A stretch of DNA of 10,554 bases, taken from Acidobacteriota bacterium (GTDB lineage Bacteria; Acidobacteriota; Vicinamibacteria; Vicinamibacterales; CAVVIG01). The notes under the pieces are model-generated. The model was given only the letters and a program-made list of their open reading frames with translations. It did not search any database and was not told the DNA's origin. The stretch covers positions 6,352 through 16,905 of the forward strand of contig QHWL01000014.1 of NCBI GenBank assembly GCA_003222555.1, read 5' to 3'. Each line of letters begins with the position of its first letter. Position 1 is the first letter of the stretch. Positions 6,169 through 10,554 of the stretch are shown one piece after another. A program made the translations under genes and the position numbers.

Positions 6169-9093
6169 TCACACGGCAGCCGTTCGGATCGGTCTCTGGT
6201 GCTCTTGCGCGAGCAAGCGTACAAGGAACCGACCGGTCGCCGACGGCTGGGAATGCGCCACCTCTTCCGGTGTGCCTTCCGCGATGATGCGTCCGCCGCC
6301 CGCGCCCCCCTCGGGCCCGAGATCGATCACGTAATCGGCCGACTTGATCACATCCAGATTGTGCTCGATGACGACGATCGTGTTGCCCTGATCGACCAGC
6401 TTGTTCAGCACGTCGAGCAGCTTGCGCGTGTCCTCGAAATGCAGCCCGGTCGTCGGTTCGTCGAGGACATAGAGGGTGCGCCCGGTCCCGCGCTTTGACA
6501 GCTCCTTGGAAAGCTTCACGCGCTGCGCCTCGCCTCCGCTCAAGGTCGTCGCCGACTGGCCGAGCTCGATGTAACCGAGCCCGACGTCCTGCAGCGTCCT
6601 CAGCTTGTTCGCAATGGCCGGGAAGTTCTCGAGCAGCGGCAACGCCTGATCCACGGTGAGATCCAGCACGCCGGCGATCGACTTGCCGCGGTACTTGATT
6701 TCGAGCGTCTCGCGGTTGTAGCGGCGGCCCTTGCACTGCTCGCACGTCACGTACACGTCGGGCAGGAAGTGCATCTCGATCGCCATCACCCCGTCGCCCT
6801 GGCATGCCTCGCACCTCCCGCCTTTCACGTTGAAGGAGAAGCGTCCCGGCTTGAACCCGCGCGCCTTGGCGTCTGGCATCATCGCGAAGAGATCTCGGAT
6901 GAAGGTGAACAGACCCGTATAGGTGGCCGGGTTGGAGCGCGGCGTCCGTCCGATCGGCGATTGATCGATCTTGATGACCTTGTCGACGAGCTCGATGCCT
7001 TCGATCCGGTCGTGCGCCCCAGGCTCGTCGCCCGCCCTGTACAGCGCCCGCGCGAGCGACTTGTACAGGATGTCGTTGACGATGGTCGACTTGCCCGATC
7101 CGGAAACGCCTGTAATCGTCGTGAAGACGCCAAGCGGAATCTTGACGTCGATGTTCTTGAGATTGTTCTCCCTGGCGCCGCGGACCACCAGCTCACCCTT
7201 CAATCCCTGGGCGGGCCGCCGATTCTTCGGCACGGCGATCGATCGCGCGCCGGTGAGATAGGCGCCGGTGAGCGAAGAGGGGTACGACCCCTTTTCTGTT
7301 GGCGCGTCTCCGGAAAAGGGGTCGTACCCCTGTTCGCGGGCGCTCAGAATCAGCTCCTCCGGAGTGCCCTGAAAAATCACATGACCGCCGTGCTCGCCTG
7401 CGCCCGGTCCGAGGTCGATCACGTAATCCGCCCTCCGGATCGTCTCCTCGTCGTGCTCCACGACGATGACCGTGTTGCCGAGATCGCGAAGGCGCGACAG
7501 CGTAGCGAGCAGCTTGCGGTTGTCGCGCTGGTGCAATCCGATCGACGGCTCATCGAGGACGTAGAGCACGCCCCTCAGGTTGGCGCCGATCTGCGTCGCC
7601 AGACGGATGCGCTGTCCTTCGCCGCCGGAAAGCGTCGCCGCACTCCGTCCAAGCGTCAGATAACCGACGCCGACGTCGTTCAAGAACCGGAGCCGATCGA
7701 GGATCTCGCGAAGAATCCGCTCGGCGATGAGCGCTTCGCGGTCGGTGAGCTGCAGCGTGTCGAACACCCTCAGCGCTTCCGAGATCGGAAGGTTGACGTA
7801 ATCGGGGACCGTGCGGCCCTTGACCTTGACCGACAAGCTTTGCTGCTTGAGCCGTTGCCCACCGCAGGTCCGACACGGCCGAAGCGAGCGATACTGCTCG
7901 AGCTCCTCCTGCTCCGCCCAGCTACCTTCGTCGTACCGGCGCCGCAGATTCGGAATGACGCCCTCAAAGTCCCTTCCGTAGGGATCCGCGGTCTTGACAG
8001 TGCGTGGCGCCTTGCCCGTGAGGCCCTCGCTGGGCCGCCCGCCGCCAAACAGCATGAGCTCCCGCGCTTTTCGCGGCAGCTTGCCGAACGGACTCGTGAG
8101 ATCGATCCCGAAATTGCGGTTCAGCGACTGCAGCGCCTCGCGGACGAGCTTGCGGTCGCCGCGGGCCCACGGCGCGATGGCGCCGTCGGCAAGCGACGTG
8201 GACTCGTCGGGCACCACGCGCCGGGGATCGAAATCGACCGTCGCGCCCAGGCCCTGACACGCGGGGCACGCGCCGTGGGGAGAGTTGAAGGAAAAGGCGC
8301 GCGGCGTCATTTCCGGCATGCTCAGGCCGCAGTCGATGCATGCGAGACGGCGTGAGAAAAGCCGGTCGCCGGCTTCGTACGAATTGATGACGACGATCTC
8401 TTCGGCAAGCGTGAGGGCGACCTCGACCGACTCGGTGAGCCGGCGCTCGACGCCGCCGCGGACGATCAGGCGATCGACGACCACCTCGATCGTGTGGTTG
8501 CGGCGCCGATCGAGCTTGATGTCTTCCTCGAACGAGCGGAACTGCCCGTCGATTCGCACCTTGGTGAAGCCGCGCGCCCGGAACGCGGCCAGCTCTTTCT
8601 TGAACTCGCCCTTGCGCCCGCGGACGACCGGCGCGAGCACGTTGATGCGCGCATCCTGCGGGTAGAGCATCACCATGTCGACGATCCGCTCGAGCGACTG
8701 CGACGCGATCTCCTTTCCGCAGTTCGGGCAATGCGGCACGCCGATGTTGGCGAAGAGCAGCCGGAGGTAGTCGTAGATCTCGGTGACGGTGCCCACCGTG
8801 GAGCGGGGGTTGGAGCCGGTGGTCTTCTGCCCGATCGAAATCGCCGGAGAGAGCCCGTCGATCAAGTCGACGTCGGGCTTCTCCATCTGCTCGAGGAACT
8901 GGCGGGCGTAGGCGGAGAGCGACTCGACGTAGCGCCGCTGTCCCTCGGCGTAAATGGTGTCGAAGGCCAGCGACGACTTACCCGAACCCGACAGGCCAGT
9001 AATGACAACCAGCTTGTGACGCGGGATGTCGACGTCGATGTTCTTGAGGTTGTGGACGCGTGCGCCGCGCACCGAAATCCAGTCGTGCGCCAT
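6169..9093 (-). CDS. uvrA: Excinuclease ABC subunit A
   Basis: UvrA is the damage-sensing ATPase of nucleotide excision repair; it dimerises, scans DNA and loads UvrB. The 974-residue protein has both ABC modules. Module 1 has Walker A GLSGSGKS (33-40), CPNCGKEI early in the signature/UvrB-binding insert, a zinc-finger region [18 protein letters not shown] then ACPACQGLG, signature [12 protein letters not shown] (about 487) and Walker [13 protein letters not shown]. Module 2 has Walker [10 protein letters not shown] (about 660), the zinc finger CEACQGDG through CEQCKGRR, signature [12 protein letters not shown] (about 850), Walker [13 protein letters not shown] and [12 protein letters not shown] 9093 gives the usual start [19 protein letters not shown], with an AGGGAG site just upstream; an earlier frame from 9141 adds 16 untypical residues. 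Oddity: about 18-20 extra residues near 586-606, in the linker before module 2, are encoded by a perfect inverted repeat. No obvious LexA-type operator is visible upstream. Confidence 0.98.
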   Translation of the reverse strand: MAHDWISVRGARVHNLKNIDVDIPRHKLVVITGLSGSGKSSLAFDTIYAEGQRRYVESLSAYARQFLEQMEKPDVDLIDGLSPAISIGQKTTGSNPRSTVGTVTEIYDYLRLLFANIGVPHCPNCGKEIASQSLERIVDMVMLYPQDARINVLAPVVRGRKGEFKKELAAFRARGFTKVRIDGQFRSFEEDIKLDRRRNHTIEVVVDRLIVRGGVERRLTESVEVALTLAEEIVVINSYEAGDRLFSRRLACIDCGLSMPEMTPRAFSFNSPHGACPACQGLGATVDFDPRRVVPDESTSLADGAIAPWARGDRKLVREALQSLNRNFGIDLTSPFGKLPRKARELMLFGGGRPSEGLTGKAPRTVKTADPYGRDFEGVIPNLRRRYDEGSWAEQEELEQYRSLRPCRTCGGQRLKQQSLSVKVKGRTVPDYVNLPISEALRVFDTLQLTDREALIAERILREILDRLRFLNDVGVGYLTLGRSAATLSGGEGQRIRLATQIGANLRGVLYVLDEPSIGLHQRDNRKLLATLSRLRDLGNTVIVVEHDEETIRRADYVIDLGPGAGEHGGHVIFQGTPEELILSAREQGYDPFSGDAPTEKGSYPSSLTGAYLTGARSIAVPKNRRPAQGLKGELVVRGARENNLKNIDVKIPLGVFTTITGVSGSGKSTIVNDILYKSLARALYRAGDEPGAHDRIEGIELVDKVIKIDQSPIGRTPRSNPATYTGLFTFIRDLFAMMPDAKARGFKPGRFSFNVKGGRCEACQGDGVMAIEMHFLPDVYVTCEQCKGRRYNRETLEIKYRGKSIAGVLDLTVDQALPLLENFPAIANKLRTLQDVGLGYIELGQSATTLSGGEAQRVKLSKELSKRGTGRTLYVLDEPTTGLHFEDTRKLLDVLNKLVDQGNTIVVIEHNLDVIKSADYVIDLGPEGGAGGGRIIAEGTPEEVAHSQPSATGRFLVRLLAQEHQRPIRTAAV
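7278..7331. repeat. Perfect 18-bp inverted repeat inside uvrA
   Basis: AGGGGTACGACCCCTTTT at 7278-7295 is the exact reverse complement of AAAAGGGGTCGTACCCCT at 7314-7331; an 18-nt spacer separates them. Each arm also contains its own palindrome (AGGGGT-ACG-ACCCCT), so the element can fold as one long hairpin or as two small ones. The unit is 54 bp, exactly 18 codons, and leaves the uvrA frame open. It resembles REP-like palindromic elements. I see no other copy in this window. Confidence 0.9.
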
Positions 9094-9163
9094 GACTCCC
9101 TGCCAGAAACTTTCCTGGACGAGAAACAATGATGATATCACCGTTGCCGCGGCGCGGGCCTTC

Positions 9164-9169
9164 TACAAT
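9164..9169 (+). promoter_or_regulatory. Possible -10 box of the second sigma gene
   Basis: TACAAT at 9164-9169 is close to the consensus -10 hexamer and lies in the 113-bp gap between the divergent uvrA and sigma genes. TTGCCG at 9144-9149 resembles a -35 box, but the 14-bp spacing is short. If used, transcription would begin near 9176, which excludes the ATG at 9129 and supports the GTG at 9207 as the start. Confidence 0.3.
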
Positions 9170-9206
9170 ATTGGGGCCGGTCGTTCGTCTACATGACCAG
9201 GGGGAT

Positions 9207-9788
9207 GTGGCCCTGCCGAGCGCCCTGTTGACCGCCAACCAGCAAGACCAGCGAATCGTCGAGACGATTGCGCGAGAGCGCGACCGGTTGCGGAGCTTCA
9301 TCCGCAAGCGGGTGGCCAACGCGGACGAGGCGGAAGACATTCTGCAGGATGTCTTCTGCGAGCTCGTCGAAGCCGCACGACTCATGAAGCCAGTCGAGCA
9401 GGTGAACGCGTGGCTGTTCCGCGTCGCACGGAACCGAATCACCGATGTGTTCCGCAAGAGAAGGCCCGAAGTCTCGACGGACGCTCCGGCATGGATCGCC
9501 GACGAAGAGGAGCTGCGCCTCGAAGACCTGCTCCCGTCACCTGACGCGGGCCCCGAGGCGGCCTACGCGCGCGAGGTGCTCCTCGACGAGATTGATGCGG
9601 CCCTGGACGAGCTTCCAGAACAGCAGCGCGCCGTGTTCGTCGCGCATGAGCTCGAGGGACGCAGCTTCAAGGAGCTGGCGGCGGAGACAGGTGTAAGCCT
9701 CAACACGTTGCTGGCGCGCAAGCGTTACGCGGTCCTCAGGCTGCGCCGGCGCCTGCTGGCCATCTACGACGAGTTTCGAAGCGCATGA
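9207..9788 (+). CDS. RNA polymerase sigma factor, sigma-70 family, ECF subfamily (second)
   Basis: This protein of about 193 residues has region 2 (about 25-85: LRSFIRKRVANADEAEDILQ, then VNAWLFRVARNRITDVFRKR) and region 4 (about 125-185: LDELPEQQRAVFVAHELEGR, then a helix-turn-helix FKELAAETGVSLNTLLARKR). An acidic linker (about 95-115) joins them. It differs clearly from the first sigma factor in the window, so the two are not a recent duplication. The start is uncertain. I prefer GTG 9207, preceded by AGGGGG (9199-9204) and downstream of a TACAAT box. The alternative ATG at 9129 adds 26 residues with several AT-ending codons, including ATA, unlike the rest of the gene. The stop TGA (9786-9788) is followed at once by a small membrane-protein gene, probably in the same operon and a possible regulator of this factor. 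No zinc-finger anti-sigma gene is seen. Confidence 0.9.
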   Translation: MALPSALLTANQQDQRIVETIARERDRLRSFIRKRVANADEAEDILQDVFCELVEAARLMKPVEQVNAWLFRVARNRITDVFRKRRPEVSTDAPAWIADEEELRLEDLLPSPDAGPEAAYAREVLLDEIDAALDELPEQQRAVFVAHELEGRSFKELAAETGVSLNTLLARKRYAVLRLRRRLLAIYDEFRSA

Positions 9789-9799
9789 GGAGAAACGAC

Positions 9800-10135
9800 A
9801 TGAAGTGGTACCGGGTAGCGAGAGGTTTGAAGTTCCTGCTGTTTGCGACGTTAGCCGTCGCGGTGTTCAGTTTCGCCGTGATGAGCCTCTGGAACTGGCT
9901 GATGCCTGCAATTTTCGGAACCAATCCGATTACCTTCTGGCAGGCCGTGGGTCTGTTGTTGCTCAGCAGGATCTTGTTCGGTCGATTCGGCGGCGGTCCC
10001 AGCCGGCGGATGCACTGGCGCCGTCGGATGATGGAGCGCTGGAACCAAATGACGCCCGAGGAGCGCGAGAAATTCTCGAAAGGCATGACGGGACACTGCG
10101 GATGGGAGGCGAGGTCCAGAGAGCCGACGGCTTGA
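9800..10135 (+). CDS. Small two-helix membrane protein linked to the ECF sigma gene
   Basis: This 111-residue protein begins at ATG 9800, with AGGAG at 9788-9792 seven bases upstream; that strong site is preferred over the ATG at 9785, which overlaps the sigma stop codon. It has a first membrane helix (about residues 9-35, LKFLLFATLAVAVFSFAVMS and the residues after it) and a second, shorter one (about 43-60, ITFWQAVGLLLLSRILFG). A basic stretch (RRMHWRRRMMERW) and a soluble tail, MTPEEREKFSKGMTGHCGWE, follow. By the positive-inside rule both ends probably face the cytoplasm, which would place the tail where it could touch the sigma factor. I have an impression of similar 'W..MTPEERE+F..G' tails in small proteins beside ECF genes in other bacteria, but know no experimentally defined function. 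An anti-sigma-like or envelope-sensing role is inference. Confidence 0.8.
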   Translation: MKWYRVARGLKFLLFATLAVAVFSFAVMSLWNWLMPAIFGTNPITFWQAVGLLLLSRILFGRFGGGPSRRMHWRRRMMERWNQMTPEEREKFSKGMTGHCGWEARSREPTA

Positions 10136-10187
10136 GCGTTCAGAATGATGTCATCGCTGTCGACGTCGCGCCCTACGAGATTGAAAA

Positions 10188-10275
10188 GACGTTCAACGCA
10201 GAGACCGCAGAGGCCGCAGAGAAGAAATGCCCAAGGATTTCTCAGCGTGCTCTGCGAGCTCTGCGTTCAAACGTC
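10188..10275. repeat. Long imperfect hairpin built of CGCAGAG-type units
   Basis: The left arm (10188-10224) is GACGTT followed by three CGCAGAG units about 9 bp apart. The right arm (about 10239-10275) carries the complement and ends in AACGTC. Clear paired blocks are GACGTT 10188-10193 with AACGTC 10270-10275, AACGCAGAG 10195-10203 with CTCTGCGTT 10259-10267, and CGCAGAG 10206-10212 with CTCTGCG 10250-10256; a fourth, imperfect block pairs 10215-10224 with 10239-10247. It sits between two convergent genes (stops at 10135 and 10294), a natural place for a two-way terminator. The architecture matches the 3507-3596 repeat although the unit sequence is different. Confidence 0.8.
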
Positions 10276-10293
10276 GCATTTTTTCACGGGCGC

Positions 10294-10554
10294 CTACGGG
10301 GTCGGGCTCTCGTGAACGGCGCAGACATGTTCGGTGAGCTCGATATCCGGAACCAGGTTGAAACGCAAGGCAGCGGTCCAGGGCTTCGTATAGGCCTTGG
10401 GATCATCAACTGTGATCCCAATGTCCAGGGTCCCAACAGTACGGCGCCGGAAGCGTTCGGTTAGATGCAGGGCGTCGCTGTGGGGGTGACCGCCATTGTC
10501 GAGCCAGGTGTCATCGACGAAGCCGATCGTGTCGACCACCAGAGTGTCGCCCTC
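10294..10554 (-). CDS. C-terminal part of an unidentified protein (5' end outside window)
   Basis: The frame is open from the window edge to TAG 10296-10294, giving 86 residues. It reads EGDTLVVDTIGFVDDTWLDN, then GHPHSDALHLTERFRRR, then a beta-rich LDIGITVDDPKAYTKPWTAA and a short acidic, Pro-containing end. I associate this 'GDTLVVDT.GF.D.TWLD..G.PHS..LH.TERFRR...DDP..YT+PW' pattern with the C-terminus of uncharacterised, often secreted proteins that are numerous in Acidobacteriota; the function is unknown to me. The internal GTG at 10539 is not the start, because the conserved GDTLVVDT segment begins before it. The gene converges on the sigma/membrane-protein unit, with the CGCAGAG hairpin between them. 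Confidence 0.7.
   Translation of the reverse strand, partial: EGDTLVVDTIGFVDDTWLDNGGHPHSDALHLTERFRRRTVGTLDIGITVDDPKAYTKPWTAALRFNLVPDIELTEHVCAVHESPTP

Noticed and set aside
6769..8355. A 528-codon open frame on the plus strand
   Set aside because: It lies entirely antisense to uvrA, whose motifs are complete on the other strand. The translation is rich in Arg, Asp and Val with no recognisable domain.
9129..9206. Longer N-terminus for the second sigma factor from ATG 9129
   Set aside because: The added codons include ATA and other AT-ending codons unlike the gene, and a TACAAT -10-like box lies inside them. Kept as an alternative only.

Overview
The window is GC-rich, densely coded bacterial DNA of ordinary chromosomal character. 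LpxC (lipid A synthesis) points to an outer membrane with LPS. Two ECF sigma factors, long iterated-hairpin repeats between genes, and a C-terminal protein fragment of the 'VDTIGF..TWLD' kind that I associate with Acidobacteriota suggest an acidobacterium, perhaps of the Vicinamibacteria. That taxonomic guess is inference and rests on no database search.

Layout, left to right. (1) 1-336 (+) is the C-terminal part of a ComF-type phosphoribosyltransferase, cut by the window edge. It converges on and slightly overlaps tmk. (2) 316-2169 (-) is a tight lysA-tmk pair: diaminopimelate decarboxylase, then dTMP kinase. (3) 2207-3470 (+) is a compact three-gene unit: an ECF sigma factor, a STAS-domain protein (anti-sigma-antagonist type) and an 88-residue coiled-coil protein, with a 4-nt overlap and a 2-nt gap. 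(4) 3471-3672 is non-coding and carries a long imperfect hairpin built of CACGAAG-like units, then a degenerate GTACC-rich stretch. (5) 3673-5016 (+) is a radical SAM protein with an N-terminal SPASM-like Cys region, an unusual cluster-motif spacing and a C-terminal beta-sandwich-like domain. (6) 5048-5962 (-) is lpxC. (7) 6169-9093 (-) is uvrA, with a small in-frame insertion made of a perfect 18-bp inverted repeat. (8) 9207-10135 (+) is a second ECF sigma factor followed by a small two-helix membrane protein. (9) 10188-10275 is a second long hairpin, built of CGCAGAG units. (10) 10294-10554 (-) is the C-terminal end of an unidentified protein.

Most genes are housekeeping: lysine and peptidoglycan precursor supply, dTTP synthesis, lipid A synthesis and nucleotide excision repair. 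The less ordinary content is the two sigma-factor modules, each with a non-standard partner, the unusual radical SAM protein, and three kinds of palindromic repeat, one of them inside uvrA. I see no phage, transposase, CRISPR, tRNA or rRNA, and no clear evidence of a defence or biosynthetic island.
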